Notes under the pieces: generated by a model
What the model saw: only the letters and a program-made list of their open reading frames with translations
What the model was told of the DNA's origin: nothing
Databases searched by the model: none
Origin: Prevotella sp. UBA2809
GTDB lineage: Bacteria; Bacteroidota; Bacteroidia; Bacteroidales; Bacteroidaceae
DNA length: 64,000 nucleotides
Reading direction: 5' to 3'
Assembly (NCBI GenBank): GCA_002351725.1
Contig: DEHD01000008.1
Span: forward strand, 78,962-142,961
Shown here: positions 36,066 to 45,949 of the stretch, in pieces
Numbering within the stretch: position 1 is the stretch's first letter
Layout of the letters: each line of letters opens with the position of its first letter
Made by a program: the position numbers and the translations under genes

Positions 36066-37880
36066 ATCAATGATTCTTACGCCGCCTTTATCGGCTGATG
36101 AAACGCTCTGAGCATAAGCTCTAAGAGCCTTGCTTACAGTACGGTTGCGCTTAAGTGGCTGCTGTGGGCGAGCTGCAAGTTCTTCATCGCTCAGCTTTAC
36201 ATTAATTGAGCGACTTGGGATGTCGATGATGATGATGTCGCCATCCTTCACCTTACCGATATTACCACCATTGGCTGCCTCAGGCGAGATATGTCCGATA
36301 CTCAAGCCACTGGTACCACCAGAGAAACGGCCATCAGTAATAAGCGCACACTCCTTGCCAAGGTGCATACTCTTTATATAAGATGTAGGATACAACATCT
36401 CCTGCATACCAGGACCACCCTTCGGTCCCTCGTGGGTAATCACTACGCAATCGCCACTTTTCACCTTGCCGCCAAGTATTCCTTCGCAGGCATCCTCCTG
36501 AGAATCGAACACTACAGCAGGACCTTCGAAGTGCCAAAGAGCCTCATCTACGCCAGCAGTTTTCACTACGCAGCCATCCTGAGCAATGTTTCCAAAGAGA
36601 ACAGCCAGTCCGCCATCCTTGGTATAGGCGTGCTCAAGGTCGCGGATACAGCCATTGGCACGATCAGTATCGAGTGACGGATATAGTTCGCTTTGCGAGC
36701 CCATCTTTGTGCTAAAACGATTACCAGGAGCAGAAAAATAAATGTGTCTGGGATCATTCGCATCTCCCCTCCCTTTGGAGGTGTCGGGGGAGGTTTCATA
36801 TTTCTTCATGGCCTCACCAAGCGTCATGCCATCAACACGTGGAGCCGAGCCATCGATAAGACCACCTTTATTAAGTTCGTTGAGAATTCCAAGGATACCA
36901 CCAGCGCGACCACACTCCTGAACAGAGTACTTCTGAGTATTAGGAGCCAGTTTGCACAGGCAAGGCACACGACGACTCAACTCATCGATATCCTTCATCG
37001 TAAAGTCGGTACCTGCCTCCTGGGCTACAGCCAACAGATGGAGCACTGTATTTGTAGAGCCACCCATAGCGATATCAAGTGCCATAGCATTCATAAATGC
37101 CTTGCGGGTAGCTATATTTCTTGGCAGTACACTCTCATCACCATCTTCGTAATATGCAAATGCATTCTTTACCACCTGGCGTGCTGCCGCCTTAAACAAT
37201 TCTATACGATTGGTATGCGTAGCAAGGATGGTTCCATTGCCAGGCAGCGATAGTCCGATAGCCTCTGTAAGCGAGTTCATCGAGTTGGCAGTGAACATAC
37301 CCGAGCAGCTACCGCATCCAGGACATGCACACCCCTCTATCTCCTTCATCTCCTCATCAGTAATGCTTGGGTCGGCACCTTTTACCATGGCAGTAATCAG
37401 GTCGGCATTCTCGCCACGCCATTTACCAGCTTCCATTGGTCCACCGCTACAGAACACGGTTGGGATGTTCAGTCTCATCGAAGCCATCAGCATACCTGGA
37501 GTCACCTTATCACAGTTCGATATACAAATCATTGCATCAGCCTTGTGAGCATTAACCATATATTCCACGCTGTCGGCAATGATGTCACGACTTGGCAGAG
37601 AATACAACATACCATCGTGGCCCATAGCTATACCATCGTCGATGGCAATCGTATTGAATTCTGCTGCGTAACAGCCCATCTTCTCAATCTCTTCGCGTAC
37701 AATCTGACCTATCTCATGCAGATGTGTATGACCAGGCACAAACTGGGTAAACGAGTTGACGACGGCAATAATGGGCTTGCCAAACTGCTCGTGTTTCATA
37801 CCCGTAGCAACCCACAAAGCGCGGGCTCCTGCCATTCTTCTGCCTTCGGTGCAAACAGCACTCCTCAACTGATGTTTCAT
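36063..37880 (-). CDS. ilvD: Dihydroxy-acid dehydratase
   Basis: This Fe-S enzyme makes 2-keto acids in valine and isoleucine synthesis. Cluster ligands are visible in [11 protein letters not shown] near 121 and [18 protein letters not shown] near 188; [21 protein letters not shown] near 520 holds further active-site residues. The 605-residue product carries about 12 extra residues ([12 protein letters not shown], about 362-373) encoded by a palindromic repeat, at a loop position just before the conserved SAPGNRF segment. It heads the five-gene operon. Confidence 0.95.
   Translation of the reverse strand: MKHQLRSAVCTEGRRMAGARALWVATGMKHEQFGKPIIAVVNSFTQFVPGHTHLHEIGQIVREEIEKMGCYAAEFNTIAIDDGIAMGHDGMLYSLPSRDIIADSVEYMVNAHKADAMICISNCDKVTPGMLMASMRLNIPTVFCSGGPMEAGKWRGENADLITAMVKGADPSITDEEMKEIEGCACPGCGSCSGMFTANSMNSLTEAIGLSLPGNGTILATHTNRIELFKAAARQVVKNAFAYYEDGDESVLPRNIATRKAFMNAMALDIAMGGSTNTVLHLLAVAQEAGTDFTMKDIDELSRRVPCLCKLAPNTQKYSVQECGRAGGILGILNELNKGGLIDGSAPRVDGMTLGEAMKKYETSPDTSKGRGDANDPRHIYFSAPGNRFSTKMGSQSELYPSLDTDRANGCIRDLEHAYTKDGGLAVLFGNIAQDGCVVKTAGVDEALWHFEGPAVVFDSQEDACEGILGGKVKSGDCVVITHEGPKGGPGMQEMLYPTSYIKSMHLGKECALITDGRFSGGTSGLSIGHISPEAANGGNIGKVKDGDIIIIDIPSRSINVKLSDEELAARPQQPLKRNRTVSKALRAYAQSVSSADKGGVRIID
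36764..36796. repeat. Dispersed palindromic repeat inside ilvD
   Basis: The 33-bp GC-rich stretch has arms CTCCCCTCCC and GGGGGAGG around TTTGGAGGTGTC. It looks like the short palindromic repeats scattered between genes in many Bacteroidetes. Here it lies in frame within a coding sequence. Confidence 0.65.
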
Positions 37881-37916
37881 TTTCTATTTCTTTATAATAA
37901 TTGCGAAATTTAGCTG

Positions 37917-37947
37917 CAAAAGTACATTAATTCTATCAAATAGCCAA
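37917..37947 (-). promoter_or_regulatory. Promoter of the ilvD-ilvB-ilvH operon
   Basis: On the minus strand TTG (37945-37947), 20 bp, TACTTTTG (37917-37924). It is 37 bp from the ilvD start. A plus-strand TAAATTTG (37967-37974) for the GH2 gene lies back to back with it. Confidence 0.6.
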
Positions 37948-38007
37948 CATTTTCATTATTTTTTAGTAAATTTGCAGCAAAAATTTGATTACTAATTACA
38001 ATCTGAA

Positions 38008-40455
38008 ATGAAAAAGCAATTATTAACAATGCTATTGGCAGTACCACTCTCGATGGTGGCACAACCACGACAGGAGATTACATTGAGCGAAAATTGGAGT
38101 TTTTCGCACGACAAGAAAGAATGGCAATCAGTAAGCGTACCTCACGATTGGGCCATCGCCGGTCCTTTCAACAAAAAATGGGATTTGCAGAAAGTTGCCA
38201 TCGTACAGAACGGTGAGACAGAGGCTACAGAGAAAAGCGGTCGTTCAGGCGCCCTCCCCTGGATTGGCAAAGGCCACTATCGTCGAACCATAAATATCCC
38301 CAGAAAGTGGATGCATGCCGAACTGGTGTTCGATGGAGCCATGGCGGAGCCTACGGTATATCTTAATGGAGAAAAAGCAGGTTACTGGGCCTATGGATAT
38401 AACACTTTCAAGGTTGACATCACGCCATACATGAAGGTGGGCGACAATCTGCTGGAGGTCGACTTGCAGAATATGGAAGAGAGCAGCAGATGGTATCCTG
38501 GCGCTGGCATCTATCGCCCAGTTAAGTTAGTTCTTACTGGTAATAGCTATATCGACCCATGGAAGACGTTCTTCCGTACTACTGAGATAAAGAATGGTGA
38601 AGCTATACTGGATGTTACCGTTGGAGCATGCGATGTGGATGAGCAGAATAGTTTCGATATAGAGATATCTGATTCCAAAGGAAATGTTGTTGCCAAGCAA
38701 ACAGGAGTAAATCTTACATCTACAGGCGAAGAAAACATTCGACTAACGATAAACAATCCAATGGCTTGGACTCCTGAAACACCTTACTTATATAATGCAA
38801 AGATAAAGCTATACTCGTTAGGTGATCTTGTTGATGAGGTGACACAGAAGATTGGCATACGCACAGTAAAATGTTCAAAAGACGGAGGATTCCAGCTTAA
38901 TGGTGTCACCCGCAAGCTAAAAGGTGTTTGCCTGCATCACGACCTTGGTCCACTTGGTGCCGCCATCAATAAAGCAGCGCTTATCCGACAGATAAAGATG
39001 ATGAAGGAGATGGGGTGCGATGCCATACGTACATCGCACAACATGCCGAGCCAGATGCAGATGGATATATGCGACTCGCTAGGTATGATGGTTATGGCCG
39101 AGAGCTTCGACATGTGGAAATATCCAAAGTGCAAAAACGGATATGCCCGTTTCTTCGACGATTGGGCCGATAAAGATATTACCAACCTTGTGCTTGCCAA
39201 CCGCAATCACCCAAGCATTGTGATGTGGAGCATTGGCAACGAGATTCCTGAACAAGGCTCAGCCGAAGGCCGACTCATCTCTATACACTTGCAGGGACTC
39301 TGCAATAGTCTCGACCCTACCCGTCCGGTTACTCAGGGAATGGATCGTGCCGAAGAGGCTCTCAATAGCGGATTCGCACAGGCGATGAATGTACCAGGAT
39401 TCAACTATCGTGTACACAAGTACCAGAAGAATATGGAGCAGTTGCCTCAAGGATTCCTGTTGGGCTCTGAAACAGCATCCACAGTAAGTTCACGTGGTGT
39501 TTATAAGTTCCCGGTCGAGGTTACCGACAATTCACAGTATGCATCGTGGGCACCTACTTACGATCCAAAGGCGATAGAAAAAGCCGACGGACAATGTTCA
39601 AGTTACGATGTAGAATATTGTTCATGGAGCAATCTGCCCGACGACGACTGGGTATGGCAAGACGACAAACCCTGGGTTATCGGCGAATTTGTGTGGACAG
39701 GTTACGACTATCTGGGCGAGCCTACCCCTTACGATGAGTACTGGCCTTCGCGTAGCAGCTACTTCGGCATCTGCGATCTGGCCGGTCTGCCCAAGGACAG
39801 ATACTATCTGTATCGCTCTAAGTGGAACAAAGAACAGCACACCATCCACCTGCTGCCTCACTGGAGTTTCGGAAAGGATCGGATAGGAAAGGTAACCCCC
39901 GTTTACTGCTATACCGATTACCCAACTGCCGAACTCTTTGTAAACGGCAAGAGTCAGGGCAAGATTACAAAGAATCGCGAAAGCCGTTTAGACCGCTATC
40001 GCCTGCGCTGGAACGATGTAAAATATCAGCCTGGCCAGGTTAAGGTGGTAGTTTACGATGCCCAAGGCAATAAGGCTGGTGAGAAAACCGTTACCACAGC
40101 CGGAAAGCCATCAGCCCTGAAACTGGATGTCTGGACTCAGAACGACAAGCACACCTTGAATGCCACAGGCGATGATATGGCATTCATCACCGTCTCGCTT
40201 ACCGATGCCAAAGGCAATCTCGTACCTGAGGCTAACGACCAACTATCATTCGAGGTTACAGGTGCTGGTAGTTTCGAGGCTGTATGTAATGGCGACGCTA
40301 CAAGTCTGGAATCATTCAAACAGCCCACCATGAAACTGTTCAACGGTCAGTTGGTAGTCATCGTTCGTGGCGCCAAGACTCCAGGCATTGCCACCCTTAA
40401 GGTTACTGATAAGAACCGTAAAATCAGCAAGAGCCTGCAGATACCTGTAGAATAA
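38008..40455 (+). CDS. Secreted glycoside hydrolase family 2 (beta-galactosidase-like)
   Basis: The 815-residue exo-glycosidase has a signal peptide of about 18 residues (LSMVAQPRQ). The sugar-binding domain (VPHDWAIAGPFNKKWD; WYPGAGIYRPVKL) is followed by an Ig-like domain and a TIM barrel, then C-terminal DUF4982-like and Ig-like domains. The acid/base Glu412 lies in WSIGNEIPEQGS and the nucleophile Glu560 in VIGEFVWTGYDY. It probably removes beta-galactose or a related sugar from oligosaccharides in the periplasm. It is not part of a visible PUL; no SusC/D is nearby. Confidence 0.92.
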   Translation: MKKQLLTMLLAVPLSMVAQPRQEITLSENWSFSHDKKEWQSVSVPHDWAIAGPFNKKWDLQKVAIVQNGETEATEKSGRSGALPWIGKGHYRRTINIPRKWMHAELVFDGAMAEPTVYLNGEKAGYWAYGYNTFKVDITPYMKVGDNLLEVDLQNMEESSRWYPGAGIYRPVKLVLTGNSYIDPWKTFFRTTEIKNGEAILDVTVGACDVDEQNSFDIEISDSKGNVVAKQTGVNLTSTGEENIRLTINNPMAWTPETPYLYNAKIKLYSLGDLVDEVTQKIGIRTVKCSKDGGFQLNGVTRKLKGVCLHHDLGPLGAAINKAALIRQIKMMKEMGCDAIRTSHNMPSQMQMDICDSLGMMVMAESFDMWKYPKCKNGYARFFDDWADKDITNLVLANRNHPSIVMWSIGNEIPEQGSAEGRLISIHLQGLCNSLDPTRPVTQGMDRAEEALNSGFAQAMNVPGFNYRVHKYQKNMEQLPQGFLLGSETASTVSSRGVYKFPVEVTDNSQYASWAPTYDPKAIEKADGQCSSYDVEYCSWSNLPDDDWVWQDDKPWVIGEFVWTGYDYLGEPTPYDEYWPSRSSYFGICDLAGLPKDRYYLYRSKWNKEQHTIHLLPHWSFGKDRIGKVTPVYCYTDYPTAELFVNGKSQGKITKNRESRLDRYRLRWNDVKYQPGQVKVVVYDAQGNKAGEKTVTTAGKPSALKLDVWTQNDKHTLNATGDDMAFITVSLTDAKGNLVPEANDQLSFEVTGAGSFEAVCNGDATSLESFKQPTMKLFNGQLVVIVRGAKTPGIATLKVTDKNRKISKSLQIPVE

Positions 40456-40463
40456 CCAAGCTT

Positions 40464-41573
40464 TCAATAAGCACTATTATTGGCAATCCATAGTATCCAT
40501 TCGTCACAATTATCTGTAAGCGTCTTAGGAAATGGCAGATTGATACGAACATCAGGCGAGAGACCGGAACTTCCATTCGAATCTTCTCTGAGGAACAACG
40601 ACGAGATACATGTAGGATAATAAACACATATCTTGCTGTTTGGTAACGGGGTGCCTATAATGTTACCAGAATTCTGGGCACCCCATGTATTCTCTTTGCC
40701 GTACACCTTGGTTCGTGTGGTGTCGCAATACATCTTGGCAAATCTCACAAGTGTCTCGGCTGCACTAGCCGTGTTCTTATCAATCACTATGGCAGCCTTT
40801 TGTGGTAATGGCGATACTGGATAAGTTTCTACTTCGGAATCATCATCTAAGCTCACCATTTCATTTTGAGTTTTACTGCAGTTGTCTATTATCAATTTTG
40901 CAATTTCATCATCAGGATGTTCGTTCAGTATTCGCTTGTAGAATGAGAGATTCTTCTGAGTGTTTCTGAACAGCGTATATTCTTGAATGGCTGGCTGATG
41001 GTCGAAGAGCAGCGGCCAGATAGGTTCCCATATCTCATCACCGCCACCAGTATTACCTCTTACATCAATTATCAGGTTTTTGCACCCCGACTGCAGATAT
41101 TGCTGAGTAGCATCCTTCAGCCATTGGTGGGTAGGATTCTTTCCGTTGCACGATGGCACTCTGATAAGCCACGTATCGCCGTTAACCTTACAGGATACGG
41201 GCTTTGGCGAGTATTCAAACAGTTCTGCATAGCGGGTATGGCATTTGGTAAAATAGTTGTCAAAAAACATCTGACAGTCAACATACACATGGCCGTCGAA
41301 CTTACTGAAAAACCAATAGCAATATTCGCAAACAGCCTACTGTATATCCATCTTTCCATCGGATGTTTGTTTAACAACATCCGCCTTCATCGTCTGGTAG
41401 TCTTTGTCAAACCCCTTTTTCATAATAATAGGAAATCCGGCATAGTTTGTTTCTACCATATGTATCAAAGAATCCAGATCGGCCAAATTCTTTCTGATAC
41501 TATCAGGCTCAATAGCCCAAGTAGCAGGTATAACGAAAACAGCAATCAACAGCGTAATAAAGATTTTCTTCAT
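40464..41573 (-). pseudogene. S41-family peptidase interrupted by one in-frame TAG
   Basis: The frame from ATG 41573 (MKKIFITLLIAVFVIPATWA, signal peptide) is open except for TAG at 41337-41339, codon 79, and continues in the same phase to 40464. Together it would be a 369-residue protein with an S41 core: NLIIDVRGNTGGGDEIWEP and the serine region AAIVIDKNTASAAETLVRF. The downstream part alone lacks a signal peptide. It is most simply a nonsense mutation, but the stop is amber like those of the island. Confidence 0.7.
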
Positions 41574-41681
41574 ATGTTTATGATTAATTAAAGAGATTTC
41601 CGTTTGCAAATATACATCATTTCGCCGTGATAACCAAATGATTATCAAAAAAAAAGAAAAAGGCCTGTCATCTCGACAGGT

Positions 41682-42002
41682 CTATTTGATTCTTCGTTTC
41701 AGATTTTCAGGACACATCTTTGTATCCCAGATATCAACGATATATACTGTATCAGACGACATTGCATAGTAATGCACTAACTTAAATCGCCGCATGATGT
41801 GACAACTGCGATATAAGTGTTTTCTATCTGCAAGGAAGGGTTCCGGAATATACGATTCAGGGAATAGCTCCAACTGGTGCTCTATACGTTTCCTGTCATC
41901 TTGCCATCGCTTAGCTGTTGTGGTTCCAAACTCATTATATGCATAAAGAACCCGCTCAAAGAATACACGTTGAGCCTTCTTTGTCCACTTTATCTGAGCC
42001 AT
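41682..42002 (-). CDS. RelE/ParE-family toxin
   Basis: The 106-residue basic protein has the ParE/RelE fold pattern: IKWTKKAQRVFFERVLYAYNEFG at the start, then RKHLYRSCHIMRRFKLVHYYAMSSDTVYIVDIWD. Such proteins either inhibit gyrase or cut ribosome-bound mRNA; the sequence does not decide which. Its start overlaps the upstream small gene by 13 bp, the usual antitoxin-then-toxin order. Confidence 0.8.
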   Translation of the reverse strand: MAQIKWTKKAQRVFFERVLYAYNEFGTTTAKRWQDDRKRIEHQLELFPESYIPEPFLADRKHLYRSCHIMRRFKLVHYYAMSSDTVYIVDIWDTKMCPENLKRRIK

Positions 42003-42292
42003 GGGAATTCCTTATATAGTTCGGCATCCATTTCCGCACTCGTCACCCAATTTCTATAATCACCTTTTTCTGCCTGAGCTATATATACTTCAGCCTCGTC
42101 TATACGGGCATTCAGTTCATTTATAGTGTAAGGGCCAATGCCCGGATCGTAGTCGTCGGGGAGCATACCATCTTCATCAGATATTGAGTTTACATACCCA
42201 CTACCTGTTGCGGCATAACCTGCTGGCGGTTCAGCGCACATACCAATCATACCATCTTCCTCGTCGATCTCTGGATATCTCTTTTTCGTCAT
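41990..42292 (-). CDS. Probable antitoxin of the RelE/ParE pair
   Basis: The 100-residue acidic protein (start ATG 42292, MTKKRYPEIDEEDG) contains many Asp/Glu and a C-terminal helical segment (YTINELNARIDEAEVYIAQAEKG) likely to wrap the toxin. No clear DNA-binding motif is visible. A longer in-frame start at 42376 would run through the promoter and is rejected. Confidence 0.7.
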   Translation of the reverse strand: MTKKRYPEIDEEDGMIGMCAEPPAGYAATGSGYVNSISDEDGMLPDDYDPGIGPYTINELNARIDEAEVYIAQAEKGDYRNWVTSAEMDAELYKEFPWLR

Positions 42293-42310
42293 TTGTCTTC
42301 TATTTACGAT

Positions 42311-42340
42311 GCAAAGATACAAATAGTTTTTTGATTTGCA
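42311..42340 (-). promoter_or_regulatory. Promoter of the toxin-antitoxin operon
   Basis: On the minus strand TTG (42338-42340), 19 bp, TATCTTTG (42311-42318). It belongs to a divergent promoter block resembling that at 50031-50130. Confidence 0.7.
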
Positions 42341-42382
42341 AGCGAAAACGGGGTAAAAAACACAAAACAATTGCAAAAAAAC

Positions 42383-42413
42383 TTGGAACTTATTGAAATA
42401 CTATGTATTTTTG
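42383..42413 (+). promoter_or_regulatory. Promoter of a putative small RNA
   Basis: TTG (42383-42385), 20 bp, TATTTTTG (42406-42413). Confidence 0.6.
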
Positions 42414-42419
42414 CAGCGT

Positions 42420-42540
42420 CAGAATGAATATTTTGACTATCCGGTAAACATGTGAGGCCCTAGGGGCTGAGAATGCCGAGAGGAGTAAGCCTTCATCGAC
42501 CCTGCTCCATTTAAAGTCACCTTAGGGTGGCTTTTTATTT
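42420..42540 (+). ncRNA. Putative small RNA upstream of the hsdR end
   Basis: After a good promoter come a hairpin (GTCAGAAT/ATTTTGAC), a GCCC/GGGC hairpin near 42457, and a terminator AAAGTCACC/GGTGGCTTT (42513-42534) with a T-run. No ORF is present. The CTGAGA inside recalls a THI box, but the rest of a TPP riboswitch is missing. Length would be about 120 nt. Confidence 0.5.
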
Positions 42541-42556
42541 TTTATTTTTTATTTTT
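42532..42556. repeat. T-rich heptamer tract
   Basis: TTTTTAT is repeated three times in tandem between the small-RNA terminator and the hsdR stop. Confidence 0.6.
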
Positions 42557-42562
42557 CGTTCC

Positions 42563-45500
42563 CTACCCTGCCATGACGTATCTAAACACCTCGTCTTCTT
42601 GCAGGTCTGTGCGTTCTGTTACCTTACGCACGTAGTCACGTATCAAGTGTCGCCAGTCATTGCCTTTCATGCTGAAATACTTCTCTTGAAACTCCTTCTG
42701 GCATTCCACATAAATCTTATCGATAGTAGTTCCTTCATAGAGCTCCATCATGTTGTGCACCAAGCGTCGCACATCAGCATCATTCTCGACATTTTCTAGT
42801 ATTGAGCCTTTAGGCTTCAGCTGAATCTCCTGAGCCTTCTTGCCAGTTGATTTCTTATAAGCGACAGCTACTGGTTCTATGTCAACGGTTCTATTCTGCT
42901 CTTCATTCTCTGCCCATTGTTCGCATTGCTTCAGAACTACATTCATGGCATCTTCAGCTTCCTCTGGCGGATACTTATATTTTTTCAGTAATCGCTTGAC
43001 CAAACGACGCATATTGGCACGTTCTGCCTCTCTGCGATTCCAGTCGATGGTACGGTTCTTCCTGAGCATGTCAGTTAGTTCCTTTGTAAGTTCTACTAAT
43101 TGATCATTTGTATAGAAATCCTTTACAGCCTGTGGTCGAGTCAGAGCATCATAGAATGCCTTCTCTTCATTCGATAGACCTAACTTATTGCCTTGCTTCT
43201 CGGCATCCATCATTTCCTGAGCCAACTTTAGCAGCTCTTGGATCACTTCCTCGTTTGTCAACAACCCATTGATATAGCGGTTAAGCGTTTCACCAAACCT
43301 GTTGCTGAACAATTCGCCCGTTACAATGTTTGTGCGAATCATCGAGCGAACTCGGCCACGGAGCAAGTTTTCAAGCAACTTGGCAACAAGGTTCTTTTCC
43401 TTCATCTTCCTGACTTCTTCCATGAATTTCTCATCGAAGAGAGAGAACTCTGTCTGTTCATCAAAGAGATTAACAACACCATCGCTCTGCACGCTTTGCT
43501 GTATGAGTGCTGCTACACGCTTGTTGATGTCCTTCTTGGTTATCTTGCCCGGGCTTTGGAGTCGGATAATCAGGATGCGTACCGACTCCATAAAACTTAC
43601 CTCAAAGCGTTCTTCTTCTACGAGAAGCGAACGACAAAGTGTTACAGCCTGACGGAGCAAAGAAGCATTCTTAATAAACGCCTTGCAATCTTCGGCTTTC
43701 TCTGGTGCTATTAGGAAGTTGACGGCCCCCTTTATCAATTGAGCGCGTACTGCAGGTGTACCCTGATGGAATCCGCTATAATCATAACCATGCAACATAT
43801 CACGACAAAGTTCCAGTTTCTCCTTAAACTCGTCGTATGCAGTCTGCTTGATGTCGTTATTGCCATAGTTCTCACGGTCACGCTTGGTATAGCGCTTCAT
43901 GGCTTCTTTCAAGGCTGCTGCTATTCCCACATAATCAACAATCAAACCACCAGCCTTTTCTGGGAATACCCTGTTGACGCGCGCTATTGCCTGCATGAGG
44001 TTATGATCCTTCATGGGCTTATACACATACATGGTTGCCAGCGATGGCACATCGAAGCCTGTGAGCCACATATCAACCACGATGGCAATCTTCATCTCAT
44101 CGTTCTCATCCTTGAACTTCTTGGCAAGTTCCTTCTTATGGGCTTTGCCACCAATAATTTCTGCCCATTCCTCAGGGTCCTTATTACCGCTGGTCATCAC
44201 CACCTTCACCTTCTCATTCCATTCTGGACGCAATTCCAGAATGCGCTTATATATCTTCATCGCGATAGGACGAGAGTATCCTACAATCATTGCCTTACCA
44301 CAGCAGACGAATTGGCGGTTGTCCTCATAGTGAGTGATGATATCATTCACAAGGTCTTTGATTGTCGCATCATTACCAAGCAAGGCATCCATGTGCGACA
44401 TTTCCTTCTTATTCTCTTCCAGGTCTGTTTCAGATGCACCTTCTTCTCTCAGTCTTTCATACTCAGCATCTATCTTAGCAAGAACTTCATCATTCAGTTT
44501 CAGTTTGATAACACGGCTCTCATAATAAACGGGCCTTGTGGCGCCATCATTAACAGCCTGCGTCATATCATACACATCAATATCATCACCAAAGATTTCG
44601 CGGGTGTCCCTATCTTTGTCAGAAATAGGTGTTCCTGTAAAGCCGATGTATGAAGCATGTGGCAACGAGTTACGAATCTTTCGAGCAGCACCTATATGCA
44701 CATTTCCCTCAGTATCAATCTTCTCCTCCATGCCGTATTGACCACGATGTGCCTCATCAGTCATCACGATGATGTTCTGGCGATCTGAAAGAGCACCATC
44801 CCAATCATCAAACTTCTGCATGGTGGTAAATATGATACCGCCTGAATGACGGTTCTTCAGCATGGCCTTGAGTGATGTGTCATCATTCTCGGCATTACGG
44901 CTGGTACATTGTACGGCTCGCTGACGCAGGAAGTCAACGGTACGGGAGAATTGTCCGAACAATTGCTCATCAAGGTCGTTGCGGTCTGTTATTACCACAA
45001 TCGTAGGATTCATAGCCTGCACCTTGGGGTGATGTGCCAGGAATACCATCGACAGACTCTTTCCAGAACCTTGTGTATGCCAGAACACGCCAATCTTTCC
45101 ATCACCCTTTACGGCTTCCTCAGTTCTGACAGCCGCTTTCTCTACGGCATAGTACTGATGGTAGCCGGCAAGTATTTTGGTATAGCTTCCCTCACGAACA
45201 TCAAAGAGGATATAGTTCTTCAGCAGGTTAAGAAACACCTTCGGCGTGAACACCGATTTAAAAGCCACATCATAATCAGCCACTTCTCCCGTGGGCTGTT
45301 TCCATTCCATGTAGCGGTCTTCCTTGGCTGTTACTGTACCTATCTTGGTTAGCGCCATATCGCTCATCACATTAAAGGCATTATAAATGAACAGCGAAGG
45401 AATGAACTTCTGATAGTTGCGCAGTTGCAGATAGGCTTCGCTGGCATCCGTCTCTTCCCTACTCGGCGATTTCAGTTCGATAACCACCAGAGGCAAGCCA

Positions 45501-45943
45501 TTCACAAACACCACGATATCAGGCCGTTTTGTTTCAAGCTCCTGCATGGTGTATTGATTCACAATCAGAAAATCATTCTCATCTTCGTGATCATAATCTA
45601 TCAGGTTGACGATAGCCGTCTTCATCTGATGCTTCGCGTCAGCATATTGCACCTCAATACCATACTGCAACATCTGCGTGAACTTGAAGTTACACTCATA
45701 GAGCGTCGAACCCTCTATCTGATGCAGTTTCTTGATAGCATCATCGATAGCATCAAGAGGCAAAGTCGGATTGATGCGATGCAGCGACTCTTGCAACACG
45801 TCATCCAATATCGGATTGGTGTAGTCGCGCTCTATATCAGGCCCGTACTCATAGCGATACTGCTTGCCTTCAAGGCTCTGGAATAATTCTATAAGAGCCT
45901 GTTCGTATGTATCTTCTGAGAAAAACGCTGTTGCCATAGTCAA
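42563..45943 (-). CDS. hsdR: Type I restriction enzyme R subunit
   Basis: This is the motor and nuclease subunit that translocates and cleaves unmodified DNA. The 1126-residue product has a PD-(D/E)xK nuclease near the N-terminus (Asp142 and VIELK at 154-158). Walker A QGSGKS lies at 291-296, then VVITDRNDLDEQLF, motif II TDEAHRGQYG, FTGTPI, and motif VI AIARVNR. A helical C-terminus follows. All motifs are intact, so the enzyme looks functional. It is the last gene of the hsd operon. Confidence 0.95.
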   Translation of the reverse strand: MTMATAFFSEDTYEQALIELFQSLEGKQYRYEYGPDIERDYTNPILDDVLQESLHRINPTLPLDAIDDAIKKLHQIEGSTLYECNFKFTQMLQYGIEVQYADAKHQMKTAIVNLIDYDHEDENDFLIVNQYTMQELETKRPDIVVFVNGLPLVVIELKSPSREETDASEAYLQLRNYQKFIPSLFIYNAFNVMSDMALTKIGTVTAKEDRYMEWKQPTGEVADYDVAFKSVFTPKVFLNLLKNYILFDVREGSYTKILAGYHQYYAVEKAAVRTEEAVKGDGKIGVFWHTQGSGKSLSMVFLAHHPKVQAMNPTIVVITDRNDLDEQLFGQFSRTVDFLRQRAVQCTSRNAENDDTSLKAMLKNRHSGGIIFTTMQKFDDWDGALSDRQNIIVMTDEAHRGQYGMEEKIDTEGNVHIGAARKIRNSLPHASYIGFTGTPISDKDRDTREIFGDDIDVYDMTQAVNDGATRPVYYESRVIKLKLNDEVLAKIDAEYERLREEGASETDLEENKKEMSHMDALLGNDATIKDLVNDIITHYEDNRQFVCCGKAMIVGYSRPIAMKIYKRILELRPEWNEKVKVVMTSGNKDPEEWAEIIGGKAHKKELAKKFKDENDEMKIAIVVDMWLTGFDVPSLATMYVYKPMKDHNLMQAIARVNRVFPEKAGGLIVDYVGIAAALKEAMKRYTKRDRENYGNNDIKQTAYDEFKEKLELCRDMLHGYDYSGFHQGTPAVRAQLIKGAVNFLIAPEKAEDCKAFIKNASLLRQAVTLCRSLLVEEERFEVSFMESVRILIIRLQSPGKITKKDINKRVAALIQQSVQSDGVVNLFDEQTEFSLFDEKFMEEVRKMKEKNLVAKLLENLLRGRVRSMIRTNIVTGELFSNRFGETLNRYINGLLTNEEVIQELLKLAQEMMDAEKQGNKLGLSNEEKAFYDALTRPQAVKDFYTNDQLVELTKELTDMLRKNRTIDWNRREAERANMRRLVKRLLKKYKYPPEEAEDAMNVVLKQCEQWAENEEQNRTVDIEPVAVAYKKSTGKKAQEIQLKPKGSILENVENDADVRRLVHNMMELYEGTTIDKIYVECQKEFQEKYFSMKGNDWRHLIRDYVRKVTERTDLQEDEVFRYVMAG

Positions 45944-45949
45944 TATTTC

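Noticed and set aside
42455..42510. TPP riboswitch suggested by GGGGCTGAGA
   Set aside because: The rest of the conserved THI element is absent, and the neighbours are a toxin-antitoxin pair and hsdR, not thiamine genes.
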